The notes under the pieces are model-generated. The model was not told where the DNA came from and made no database searches. It saw only the letters and a list, made by a program, of their open reading frames with translations. The position numbers and the translations under genes were made by a program. A stretch of 64,000 nt of DNA from Theocolax elegans (Eukaryota; Arthropoda; Insecta; Hymenoptera; Cerocephalidae), in NCBI GenBank assembly GCA_026168455.1, contig CM047426.1:26037058-26101057 (forward strand), given 5' to 3'. Each line of letters opens with the position of its first letter. The first letter of the stretch is position 1. Positions 1 through 10,949 of this stretch are shown in pieces.

Positions 1-538
1 CATTTTTAAATCCATAATTTGATTACTATGTTTGGGTTAAACGTTTATGTTTTTTTTAATTAATACCAACTGAAAATGGTTTAGTCAATTATTATTTAAA
101 AATGATTTTTTCTTAAAACATCGAAGCTTTAAGCCCTTTCTGATTTTTAATTCAATATATTATATATAGTTTTTGGGTCGGAGATGTGCAGATTTCTGGA
201 ATATGGATCCGACATTCCGTTAAATTGACTATGTGTATACGGCTATATCATTAAATTTACGCATTGCCATTACAATCATTTAATACAGTACGGTTCACAA
301 AATATCTTTAAATTATATAGTAAATGTTCTTTTAAATAAATGAAAAGAAAACAAATAGATACAAATACGATATAAAACTAAAAAGAATCTTGATAAACGT
401 TGTATAATATTAGCATTAATATACGAGCAGGTTCATCTAACAATTAATGTATTAGAATATGATTCTAACCATTAAATATCGTAGGTGTATGATCGCATAA
501 GAGAATTTAAATGATGAGCCAAAGTAAGTAAGGCGATT
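1..538. other. AT-rich non-coding stretch
   Basis: This stretch is AT-rich with short A and T runs. I see no open frame, repeat or RNA structure that I can support. It runs up to the GC-richer island beginning near 540. Confidence 0.6.
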
Positions 539-1030
539 GAAATGGAAAAGAGCGTCATTGAACGTTACGAAGTCGTGGGTGGAAATGAAAACGCATTCAT
601 CGACCCGCTCCCTTGCTCCCTTTCTCTCCGTCAGCACTGGATTAATGTCCCTCAGAAGATGGCAAGATGCTTTATATTCGCCCTACGTCAATGGAGGAAA
701 CTTTCGAGTCTCCGTGCAGGCACTGAGTGCGCCGGCAACTTCACCGACCTCGTCTTTCTCGCGCGGAGAGACAGCCCATGCTAAATTACTTCTATTCGAG
801 TTGCGCGCAAAGCGTTGGTGCGCTTTTCGTTACCTTTACCCTCTCCCTCTCTCTCTCTCTCCCTCTCTTTCCATCTCGATTTCTTCGTCTCACTTTCTCC
901 CTCGTGACACGGGAAGCTTCTTCCGTATACGAAAAGCAACCTCACACTTATACCAAATCTGCATTGCAAGGCTTCCGCGGAGCTTGTAATAAATTTCTCC
1001 GCACACATACGATACGCCTTTTCTTATAAT
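539..1030. promoter_or_regulatory. GC-richer island with a CT tract, candidate regulatory DNA
   Basis: Composition shifts sharply from AT-rich flanks to mixed sequence with CpG-containing words such as GCGCCGG, CGCGCGGAG and TTGCGCGC. A pyrimidine tract lies inside it at 839-869. Overlapping open frames of 60-150 codons exist in several frames on both strands, which is what stop-poor mixed sequence gives by chance; none resembles a known protein. I read it as a possible conserved non-coding or promoter-proximal element. GA/CT tracts are known binding sites for GAGA-type factors in insects, but function here is inference. Confidence 0.3.
839..869. repeat. (CT)n microsatellite
   Basis: An interrupted CT dinucleotide tract of about 31 bases with CCCTCT interruptions, inside the GC-richer island. 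Confidence 0.85.
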
Positions 1031-2229
1031 GTATACGGGAACGAATTCCATTTCTAACAAAGTTACAAATGTATAACGGTTGCGCATGCACCCGGCGTCC
1101 TGAGAACTGATCGCCAGTTATTTATTCGTTTACTGGACTACTAGGGTTATTACCGAAATTCTCCTTTACTTCGCAATTATTGGTTATACGTATCGCCATC
1201 ATATTCATCTTATTAGGAAAGATGTGAATATTGTATCTAGGTATATATTGTATATTATAAATATTGTATCTATATTAATATATATATATGGTATAATATA
1301 AATCATAATGCTGATTCAACATATCGAACGAATTTGTATTTATTTGAAAGCACTTTAGTTCAGCGCCGTTAAATTATACAAAATATGGAAATTGTGACAT
1401 TTGTTTTAAGGAGAAGCAGTAAAACTATAGATATAAAATTTTATAATTTTCTCAAAAAGAATTAATACCTTATTTTAACATATAAATTTTAACTTTCATT
1501 ATTATATATACTTTTTTTGATAACCTAGCATTAATTATATATGACTATCAATCGAACATTAGCTAATTTTTGGCAAAGAATCATAACACTTTTAAGTGAA
1601 TATTAGTTCATTCGATAATTCAAAACCAACTAATTTCGTCACGATTAGCCAATAATTGCTTAAAATCAATCATGATTTCTAGCAGATACATCTAACCCTC
1701 TTTCACTTTAGGAGACTGATTGCGGAAAATGATAGTTAACTTTTTAAAATATTTCATAAATAATATAAATTAAATCCTAAAATTAAAGAATCTTATTCTC
1801 TTTAAGTGTGTCTTTTAAAATTTAATTTTGTTACCATGTTAAATCTAATAAATGGTATTAAATGGTAAGAGTATTAAAAATTTTTAAAATACTGAATGAC
1901 TAATTTATTATCGTAAATTACTATGAACACAGTTTATGATCGGACAGATATGTGAGACGATCATTTTTGTATACTAAATAAAGCGTACCAATTTTTCTAA
2001 AATTTTGAAATATTGAATATAATTTAAATAATTAATCAGTTTCATTATTTATTACACATGTAACCTATGAAACATTTCAACGAGATAACATAACCATTAC
2101 AAAAATGATGATTGTAACGTTTTTAAGTAGAGTCGGTTGTTCACAATTCTTTACTCACCCCATTCAGACAAGTGTCAATTGAAATATTGATACCTTCGCC
2201 TACAAAAACACATTTCCAAAATGTATTTG
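1031..2229. other. AT-rich non-coding stretch
   Basis: AT-rich sequence. A short imperfect repetition of ATATTGTATCTA lies near 1230-1275, followed by a TA run near 1275-1290. No gene or larger repeat is visible. Confidence 0.6.
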
Positions 2230-2615
2230 TATGTATTAGTGTAGACCACTGCCGCGAAAGCGCGCATATAGTAGTTGAGTACACGGCGTATCCGAATTTC
2301 GGTTCTGCAGCCAACACTCGTGGTAGGACTTAAGCCGAGGTCCAATTAAGCCGACGTGAACCCAGACACCGCGGTTGTCGATTCGTGGGTCTGTTGGCAC
2401 AATTCCGCAGGTCGCGCTACACAGTGTGATTATCATAATAAGGGGCGCGTGTGGACCGCGACGATTAAGGAATCATCGATTGCTCGAGCGTTGTTTTGCA
2501 AATCTGAATGGAAATTCATGCAGATTCGTCGTCATCCTACCGACGGGATCGATATATATATATGTTCATTCACCTGTGAACATGTAGTTTACACAACGGG
2601 GCCGATGTAACTCTA
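2230..2615. promoter_or_regulatory. GC-richer island, candidate regulatory DNA
   Basis: A GC-richer block with many CpG words (GCCGCGAAAGCGCGC, ACACGGCGTATCCG, GGGGCGCGTGTGGACCGCG). Frames of 66-84 codons occur on both strands, overlap each other and match nothing I recognise. Treated as a possible conserved non-coding element because it stands out so strongly from its flanks. Confidence 0.3.
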
Positions 2616-2958
2616 GCATTACTTTGTGGATCATTCCACGCAACACGAACTGGGTGAACAAAATACTCCAAGACTACTTTTTACTTTCTCTACTTCAAGA
2701 CGACATGTTAAGAATTGTATAAGTATTTGGCATATATATACTACTTTATAAGATATGTGAAAGATCACTTACGACTGATCTTCAAATGATTTAAATATTG
2801 TATAATAATATATAAATTATTTTTTTATATAAGATTAATAGTTAAGTTAAATGAATTTTATTATTTTTTATTATATTTTTTTTAATAATAATTACTACTG
2901 TTTTTATGCAGTGTATTAAAAACTCAATTGTACACATTGCTCGTTTTCAAAAAATATT
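2616..2958. other. AT-rich non-coding stretch
   Basis: AT-rich DNA with T- and TTATT-rich runs near 2820-2890. No feature is supported. Confidence 0.55.
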
Positions 2959-2959
2959 G

Positions 2960-3048
2960 CTCGTTACACGCGTGAAAGATGATTTTCAACTTGTGCGAGA
3001 TAAACATCTCACTCGTTTGAAAATCAACAGTTTCACACTAGTAACGAA
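2960..3048. repeat. Short foldback (hairpin) element, about 90 bp
   Basis: The left half (CTCGTTAC, CGTGAAA, GATTTTCAA, GCGAGAT) is mirrored by the right half (ATCTCACTCG, TTGAAAATC, TTTCACAC, GTAACGA). This gives an imperfect stem of about 40 bp with almost no loop. It is small enough to be a degenerate MITE or a solitary palindrome, and no target-site duplication is clear. Confidence 0.6.
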
Positions 3049-3880
3049 AAGTACTATTTTATAATGATAAATGAGCATTAAAGTAGAATTTTAAATTCTT
3101 CCTTATTCGCTCTCTTGCATGACACCTTTTAAAATTTATTCTCTGAACATTAATTTCGCTTTGTTATTTCATTGTTCGACAGTTCATTCATTTTCTACTT
3201 CTTTATTTCCGTTTAACAATTTTTCTTTTACTTCTATTATTATTCTTTATATATAATACTCACTCTATTTCGCTTTGATTGTCTACTTTTTGGTGCACAC
3301 CAGCGTGAAAGAAAATACTAGCTCTTCATCGAGTTTTCATATCAAAAACGTATTATATATATAGTTTTTTCCTTTACTAAAGCTCATATTAAAATCATTA
3401 GCTCGTAAAATAATATTCCTAAAAAGATTACGATTCAAGAATAAATCTCTTTTATTATTTAATATCAGTGCAATTACATTTATTATATTCTTAATTATTA
3501 TAACTCTAAAATTATTTGTAATTTATTAATAATTAATATGTAATTATCCTATTCGTATACGAATATAACTTTTTATCTTTTGTTATCACTTTGCTATCAA
3601 ACTTTTCGTTACCGAAAAGTTAAGCATAGTTAAAGTTAGAGTATCCATTTAAAAGTTTTCTAATTCTATTAGTTGTTCTACAAATATGAGCAAGCATTAT
3701 AATAATAAATAATTTTTAGAAAAACCAATCACTTAAAAGTTGCTTTTAAAAACTTAATTTACGAAATTTAAAAAACGAATAGCAACGAGGGACATTATTT
3801 ATTAAATGTAATATTATAGTTATTATTATTAAGCTCCAGAAGGAAACAAGTTAAATTTGTTAGGAATATTTAAAGTTATT
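3049..3880. other. AT-rich non-coding stretch
   Basis: AT-rich sequence with a tiny palindrome near 3601 (AACTTTTCGTTACCGAAAAG). I see nothing else worth annotating. Confidence 0.55.
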
Positions 3881-4290
3881 CAAATCTGGTTTGACCCGAG
3901 CATCGTAAAGATCGGATCGATAAAGTCACCGAAAGCGCGAAATAAAAGTAGCGAATAAAGAAGCATAAATAAAAGAAGAGATAATAAAGGAGAAAAAGGG
4001 GAAATGTTATCAAAAAGTAGCGCAAAGAACGACGGAGTTTGTATAAGGCAGTAGGGCGTCGTCGGTGCAATCAATGCGACCTCCAAAGAAAAAGAGAGGA
4101 ATAGAAAGAGAGCACGAGTTGCATGCGTGGGCGAGCACCCATGAAAACACCCCGCTTTATTATCATCATGACCTTTCGTGCACCAGTAAGAGGTGGATAG
4201 AATGTAAAATAAAATGTGACGTTGGTGTACGCGCAATCGCAAAGCTCAAAGGATCCGTGGAAGTAGGTTTACGACCGGAGAACTAATACG
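3881..4290. promoter_or_regulatory. Purine-rich tract plus GC-richer island
   Basis: The left part (about 3930-4000) is a purine-rich stretch of AGAAGAGATAATAAAGG type. The right part (about 4055-4275) has CpG words such as GGCGTCGTCGG and GCGTGGGCGAGC. A 120-codon minus-strand frame across 3880-4242 is rich in Phe and Leu only because it reads the purine tract in antisense, so I do not call it a gene. Possible cis-regulatory DNA. Confidence 0.25.
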
Positions 4291-5789
4291 GAAAGCTAAA
4301 GAATACGCCTTCGTCTTTTGTACATCTCTATATGCAGGAAAATCTTTACACCATATGAAGAAACTTGGTTCCTTTCTGTGATTATAAATCTATGTAACTC
4401 AGGATTAATACAGCTGAGTTATTAAAATGATTAATCTCGCTCAACGATGTAAAAAAAAAGGAATGGGAATTAAAAAGAATGAGCAACTTTTTACATCGAA
4501 ATTCATTTACGTGCCTCGACCAATGAATCAAGCTGCTGAACGGTTGGTTCAGTAATTCGCACGGTGTGATAGGTAAAGAAGACAAAAAGCAACAACAAAA
4601 AATCTAGCAGAAGCTGTAGCAGATTGCATATTCATAGCCGCACGTCGAGCTCTAAAAATTCAAATGTGTAGCCCATATTTAGTGATAAATTACAGCATTC
4701 ATATTGAATTTTTTCTTACATGGAAATGCAATATTACTAATATTGTTAATGAAAAATTTAAATAAGGAATATATATATATATATATATTATCCAGTAAAT
4801 TAATTATTTTATTGAAAAAAGCAATATTTATTTTTATTTAGCACATATTTTCGGTATGTTCGAATACAAAATGTGCTGCTTTCTTTTGTTAAGCACAAGG
4901 GATAAAATGCAATTATCAAATGATTTGCTGCTCTAGACAAATGTAGTACCCAACGAATCCTGAAAATGGATATTTCGCAAATATTATTATATAATGTAAC
5001 ATTTCAGAGAACAAAGTTTACTATAAAAGTAACTTGCTTAATCTGACTTTAAATATCTTTATACATTTGACAAAGATCTATTTTATACATAATAGCCGTT
5101 GTATGCACTTCAACCTCAAAAATCTTGGTTCGGTTTCTTATATTTTTCCAACATCTTATAATCAGTAAACTTCATTCCGCATATAAATTCAGTATTTTTA
5201 AAGTTTACACGATAATTACAGTATTTACGAAGATAAAAATAGTTTCATTATATATTTCTTTTAACAATTATTTATAAGACTCTCGTAGATTATAATTAAA
5301 ACACGACAAAGACTGAATTTCATTCCAATAAGTGAGCTATAAAATGCAATAAAGGGTTTTCATCAGATCTCAGAAATAAAACCAAGCTATTTATCAGTTG
5401 TTAAATGGAATTAAATTATTACTATAGGGAAATTATATAATAAGTTATGTACGTAACTCTAGTAATAAATTATGTAATGTAAACTTTATTTAGTACATGT
5501 AAAACTGTGCATAATTACGTTTTACTTACACGGTAAATGTTATCAAATTTAATTTAATCATATAGAACAACTACAAAATTGATATAGCTTAAGAAAGCGC
5601 GTCGTTAAGCGAATAAATAGAAAAAAACGAAACTAATGAAATTTTTATTTGCCGAGTGCTTAGATGTAAGATAGTGCGTTCGCATCTCTTGGTAAAGTAA
5701 ATAGGTTTATCTATTGTTGGTAACATCATCGATGTCACATTAACATTAAAGGGCTGCAAAGGATTTCAATGTCGTTGAGAACGTCTATA
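4291..5789. other. AT-rich non-coding stretch
   Basis: AT-rich sequence containing a clean AT dinucleotide run at 4769-4789. Short frames of up to 67 codons are unremarkable. No gene or transposon signature is seen. Confidence 0.6.
4769..4789. repeat. (AT)n microsatellite
   Basis: An uninterrupted alternating AT run of about 20 bases. Confidence 0.85.
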
Positions 5790-6145
5790 CAGTGAGTGTA
5801 CGACAATGGGACAATAATAATAACGAACGCACACGGATCGTTATCGAGAACGCGGAGGAAAGCAGAAAAGCGAATACAGAAAGTGAGAGAAAGAGAAAAG
5901 ATTATACCTACGTATAGGTTTTATTGCACGTGCGACTATGCTCGTTCACGTTTATGTCGTGAGGCTTTTGATGAGCAACTCGTTCCACACGAACCCTATT
6001 TTAATTTATATTCATATAGCTAAAAGCTTTATTTGCAAAATTGTTACGGACCGTGACCGTTACGCATCGTTGAATCAACCCTTCGTTGTTACGCCGCGCA
6101 CTTGGAATATATTTGTTCGACCTAGAGGGAAAATCCGATGATTTT
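5790..6145. promoter_or_regulatory. GC-richer island, candidate regulatory DNA
   Basis: Mixed composition with CpG words (AACGCGGAGG, GTGCGACT, GACCGTGACCG, ACGCCGCGC) in an AT-rich neighbourhood. Frames of 67-75 codons overlap on both strands and look like chance. I infer a possible non-coding element and cannot show a function. Confidence 0.25.
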
Positions 6146-7283
6146 CTCTCGCTTCGAGTAAGTACATTTAAAGTTACATAAAAAATTTCATCGGTGTTGT
6201 AGTTTGGTCCAATCGTCAACTCTCATAATTCAATTATTCAAAGTGATAATTACTCAAATGTAGTGTATACACTTGGATATGCTGACAACAGTACCTTATC
6301 TATGATTCTAAGTCTTTCAAGTTAACCTTTTAATTTTCACAAAATATTTTTTTATCAAGGATATATTTAATTCATTTATTCTGATTGTTAGGTTTGCCTT
6401 TTTCGTTTTCTTAAATTTCACTCGTTTTCTGATGTAAATACTATTATAAAATAAGTGGAATGTAAGGATATTAAGTCAGACATTTTATATAATTTATTTT
6501 ACTAAAGTATACCAACTTTATATTTCCTAATTCCACTACAATCATTTTAGAATATACTCTTCCAATGAAATTAAGTTGAAAGCATTTACATTATATGCAA
6601 CAAAAATAGAACACGAAAGGAAAAGGTACAAAAACATCGAAACGTCGAAAGTACACAGAGAAAATTTTATCCATAAAAATTATTATATTACAGTGATAGT
6701 ACTGGTAAAAATAAAATAAATAATCTAATTTTTTCAAAGTAAAAATTTTCGACGATTATGCAGCACGTAATATTAACTTTTTTGTACTCTTTTACGGTGA
6801 TGTTAACAGCCTAGAGAGAATAGATAATAAGTTATGACTTAAAAAACAAACAGATTTTAATGAGTCAATGGATAATATAATGCGAAGATGATTTGACAAC
6901 ATTTTTATTATAATATATGTATTCTGATAAATTATGTATTTTATATTATAAAATTAAAGATGTATGCAATATAGTGTTAGATATATTTTTATTCGTTTCA
7001 AATTAAAGAGATATGAACTAAAATAATTGGAATTTTAATTTATATTTTAATTAATAATAGATTGACTTTTTTCAAAAAATCTCTCTGTAACGCTCTTCTA
7101 TTTGCTTTGAGTAGTTTTTGCGATTTTCTTTCAAAATTTTTTATCACTAAATGATCGCGATTTTCGTGCAATCGCAAGGATCAGTTTCACACCAAATCAT
7201 TACCGACGTAATTAATTGTTAATTTCTAATTAATTTAAAAAAATCGCTCTGTCAGTTTCTATGCTACTCAAGCATTACGTATG
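6146..7283. other. AT-rich non-coding stretch
   Basis: AT-rich DNA. A small palindrome-like string lies near 7153-7182 (GCGATT then AATCGC, flanked by GATC on each side). Otherwise nothing is supported. Confidence 0.55.
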
Positions 7284-7790
7284 ATTTTTAGGTACAACTG
7301 TTACGCGGGAGAGCCTTATATTTTCATCATCGTAAAATGTATAAAGCATCAAAGTATACTAGATAATGAGTTGTAAGAGAAATGTATGCGTATTAAAACT
7401 GATTTAAGGCCCTCCCAAAAATGTATATATGTATATGTATGTATGTAATCATGTATCTAAGATTACTCAGTCAATTTTTGACCGATTTACCTGAGATTCA
7501 CAGGGTAACTTCGCCATAATGTAATTAGATAATGGTCTTATTTCCAGATATTCAGCACAGAAACAGTTTGAGTTATGGCATTATTTTTGATTGCCTAGAA
7601 ACGGTTATGTAGCATTATCTTGAAATGTATTAATCCTACATAAAAACTTTATACGGACGAAATGTTCGTCTCAAAATAACAAAATTTTTTGCCATTATAC
7701 ACTTTACGTTCAGAATAATATTTTCAAAGATAACTAGATAAAAACGGTCAAAATAACGAAAAAAGTACAAAAAAACTCGTTTTTTCACAA
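7284..7790 (+). repeat. Dispersed repeat, family of the 57.9-kb and 60.1-kb copies
   Basis: Landmark words match, in the same order, sequences elsewhere in the window: a CCTTATATTTTCATCATCG-like string near 7315, AATTTTTGACCGATTT near 7473, GTTCGTCTCAAAATAACAAA near 7665 and a CAGAATAATATTTTCAAAG-like string near 7711. Related strings occur at 57.90-58.74 and 60.06-60.90 kb and more weakly at 24.74-25.3 kb. A GTATATATGTATGT-type microsatellite lies inside two of the copies. No coding potential is seen. Probably a non-autonomous transposon or its relics; ends are not defined. Confidence 0.6.
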
Positions 7791-8329
7791 TTTTGGGTTT
7801 TTAAAAGTAGATCCCTGTAATTTGGCATTTGGCTATCATAATCTCTAAAAGAAATTGAATAGATTTCAGAAGAGCAAATATTGTGGGGATGGCGTAATAA
7901 TTTTACCATACTGTCTCGCAAAGTTTACAAGTTCATATTTTGTGTAACACAATTACAGTTCGTCACTCAAATTTTTACAAGGGCTATCGCTGTAACTTTT
8001 ATAGTCGTAAATTCCGTGTTCAATAAAAAAAATTCCTCTTTTTGATTTCCTGTTTCGAGGTATAGCAATTGTTATTATTCTACCTAAACTTAACTATCTT
8101 CAAATATTCGCTAACTTTATATGTTTTCAAAATACACGAATGTGTGTCATGCAGACGAAAGCTATGTCGTCATCTTGAGTAATAAAACTGGTGATCCAAG
8201 CTCTTATTTGAATTTTTCTTTTCTCTTTAGTAGGTAATATTTTAAGCTCGGTTATGAGAAAGACGCATCGAGAGACAATATGGAGAAAACACCGAAAAAT
8301 TACATACACGCGCATCTATATATATATAT

Positions 8330-9329
8330 ATGGGGTATTCCACGTGAAGTGGTCCGATCAAAATTTTAAAATGCCCCAAATTTTGGGTACACATTGCAAA
8401 TGTTTTTCAGAATACAGAAAAAAATTTTTAGGTACTGGAATTTATTAGTTCAAAAGTTATTCTAACCTCAAAAAGTGAACTTTTTCCAGTTTTTTTCAAC
8501 ACCAGCTGGGTTCACCGCTATTTAACTCAAAATCTATCAACTTTTACTATAGAACATTATATGTAACATTCGTTGCTAATTATGTCTAGAATTTATCCTT
8601 CTGGGTTAGAATTTCTAATTTCAAGGTAAATGTTAGATAAACTACATGTCAATATTCAACTTGAAAAAAATCTAACTTCGCCACAATTGATTTTTTTATC
8701 CAAAAGTCCAAAAGAAAGCTGGGAGCAATACCTTTCAAATGATCTGTAGCATTTTTATGGCCTTCAATTCTGTAAAAAGTTATGATAATTTAAAGAAACA
8801 CGAAATTTTTTTAAAAATTTAAATGGGAAATACTATGTTAATTTTTGTGAATTTTTTGTCTTTCTTTAAATTATCATAACTTTTTGCAGAATTGAAGGCC
8901 ATAAAAATGCTACAGACCATTTGAAAGGTATTGCTCTAAGCTTTCTTTTGGACTTTTGGATAAAAAAATCAATTGTGGCGAAGTTAGTTTTTTTTCAAGT
9001 TGAATATTGACATGTAGTTTATCTAACATTTACCTTGAAATTAGAAATTCTAACCCAGAAGGATAAATTCTAGACATAATTAGCAACGAATGTTACATAT
9101 AATGTTCTATAGTAAAAGTTGATAGATTTTGAGTTAAATAGCGATGAACCCAGCTGGTGTTGAAAAAAACTGGAAAAAGTTCACTTTTTGAGGTTAGAAT
9201 AACTTTTGAACTAATAAATTCCAGTACCTAAAAATTTTTTTCTGTATTCTGAAAAACATTTGCAATGTGTACCCAAAATTTGGGGCATTTTAAAATTTTG
9301 ATCGGACCACTTCACGTGGAATACCCCAT
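8330..9329. mobile_element. 1-kb foldback (long inverted-repeat) element, intact copy
   Basis: The first about 470 bases are mirrored almost perfectly by the last about 470. Termini are ATGGGGTATTCCACGTGAAG and its complement CTTCACGTGGAATACCCCAT, and only a few mismatches are visible (for example TTCACCGC versus GCGATGAA). A spacer of roughly 60 bases lies between the arms near 8800-8862. Both ends abut TA dinucleotide runs, so it sits in a (TA)n target. There is no transposase frame, so it is a non-autonomous foldback or MITE-like element. A deleted relative lies at 45992-46665. Confidence 0.9.
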
Positions 9330-9378
9330 ATATATATATATATATATATGAAGAGAGAAAGAGAGAGACAGATATATA
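9330..9378. repeat. (TA)n and (GA)n microsatellites
   Basis: A TA run to about 9349 is followed by GA-rich sequence (GAAGAGAGAAAGAGAGAGAC) and a second short TA run. The TA part is probably the continuation of the foldback's insertion target. Confidence 0.8.
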
Positions 9379-9389
9379 TACTTAAGTAC

Positions 9390-9560
9390 TGTGACGTGCA
9401 CACTTAGGGAAGGAGTGGCTGGCACGAGCGAGAAATAGGCCGACCTTGACCTTTAGTCTTTCTCTCTTACCCTCGCAATCTTGCGTTTAAGACTCCTATT
9501 ATATGAGTCAAAAGATTGCACACATACCCATCAAAAGCCACTAACGTCACCCGCAGGATC
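9390..9560. promoter_or_regulatory. GC-richer island with nuclear-receptor-like half sites
   Basis: This short island carries CGACCTTGACCTTTAG at 9441-9456, whose complement reads AAAGGTCAAGGTCG. That is two AGGTCA-like half sites in tandem and close to the TCAAGGTCA consensus of FTZ-F1/ERR-type receptors. It sits beside a GA tract. The motif is seen directly; binding or enhancer function is inference. Confidence 0.35.
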
Positions 9561-10437
9561 ATTCGCTTTATATTTTATTGATCAAGTCATTGAATTTACG
9601 TCCTTGAGAATCGAGATAAACCTATTACATATATTTTGAATTCTTTATACCCTTTAAAATTAATTGGCATTATTAATATACAGTCTCTTCTGTTCTATCA
9701 TAATAGTATAATTGAAATTGAAATAAAATATTTTTATTGCTAGAATTTTGGTACGAAACTGAACTTCTTCCTTAGTGAATTAAAGCAATATTTTTCTTCC
9801 TACGTCATAAATCTTTATTTGCATTTTGTGCATACCGTAGCTGAATAAATAAGATATAAATAAAGGTGTACGTAAAATGGTAAAACTTAAGTGTTTAATT
9901 ATACAGGAGAGTCCATTAGGATTGCAAATATCGATATAATTATTATTCCAAATATGTTTTCCTGTTTTTCTCCCGTTTCCCTTCTTTCTCTTTGTGAGTT
10001 AAAATTGGATTAAATTTTCCTGGCGCTTTAAATTAAACGGTACACGTACCTAACAAAGTGACTATCACGGTTTAACTGGGTCGAGAAGTCGCTTTGTTTC
10101 TATTCCCCCGGCTTTACGTCGGTGAACGGATGTACATCTATATTACAGTTCCTGCGCCCGTATACACATCCATGAATTTCCGCTTCCTTAGCTAGGCTCA
10201 AATGAAAAAGTTCTTATCGCTATTCCGTTATTGCATAAGCTCCCCAGCGAAGTTTTGTTTACAACGGCGATCACGCGCGAGAAGATATCCCGAGAAATAT
10301 TTTTCGAGTGTATACCTTGGTACGAACGTCTGCGCTTTATGCCGGAACCAAAGAGCCTAAAAGTTTAATTTTGTTAAAATGTATCCGCTCGTAAACTGTA
10401 TTCTTAAAAGGAAAATTAATTTTTTTTACATGTTACG
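9561..10437. other. Non-coding stretch, AT-rich then mixed
   Basis: AT-rich to about 10000, then more mixed from 10060 to 10370 with CpG words (CCCCGGCTTTACGTCGG, ATCACGCGCGAG). No frame or repeat is supported. The mixed part could be another small conserved block. Confidence 0.45.
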
Positions 10438-10500
10438 GATTAAAATACCAATATTTAATCGGCAACATTTTGATAGCTTTTCGCTATCTTCATCAGGATG
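10438..10500 (-). other. Retroelement-like hairpin resembling a decayed hammerhead core
   Basis: On the minus strand CTGATGA (10490-10496) is followed by a 6-bp stem GATAGC/GCTATC with a GAAAA loop, then CAAAATGTTGCC. The order CTGATGA, stem II, GAAA is the hammerhead ribozyme core arrangement described in Penelope-like retroelements, but the GAAA is AAAA here. A second palindromic string, GATTAAA...TTTAATC, adjoins it at 10438-10460. I read it as a retroelement relic, probably inactive. Similar hairpins without ribozyme activity also exist in insect repeats. Confidence 0.35.
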
Positions 10501-10949
10501 TACCTTTTTCTTAGAGATACTGAAATATTAATTTACTACTATACATCGATCATTCATGTTTGAACGTTAAATACTCTGTAAAGCCACTCTGTAAATATAA
10601 AAATTTTAATATAAAATTATATTGTCACCTTCCTACTAACTTATCTGTCCGTATCAATTGCATCATTAATAATAATAATAAAATTTATTCTTGTAATATT
10701 CGTAAAGTAGAGAGAACAATAATACAACTACATAAATACAAATAATCATGGAGTAAATTAATGAACATGTACGCATCGTATAAGTACTAGTTAGTAACAA
10801 TGAATAAATTATACACTAATTAATATCACAATAGGTCACTAAATATACAGTCTACAACTAGAAAATACCACAGTAAAACGATATAATCATGACAGTTGTT
10901 AGTTCAGTTCATCGAAATACAATCCAATTGCAATTTTAAAGCATGCAAT
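10501..10949. other. AT-rich stretch next to the reverse transcriptase relic
   Basis: AT-rich sequence with an AAT triplet run near 10667-10681. It could hold the 3' untranslated part of the minus-strand retrotransposon relic to its right, but no tail or target-site duplication is recognisable. Confidence 0.4.

Noticed and set aside
3880..4242. Minus-strand frame of 120 codons, the longest in the window
   Set aside because: It reads a purine-rich tract in antisense, giving runs of Leu, Phe and Ser. No domain, start context or partner exon is recognisable.
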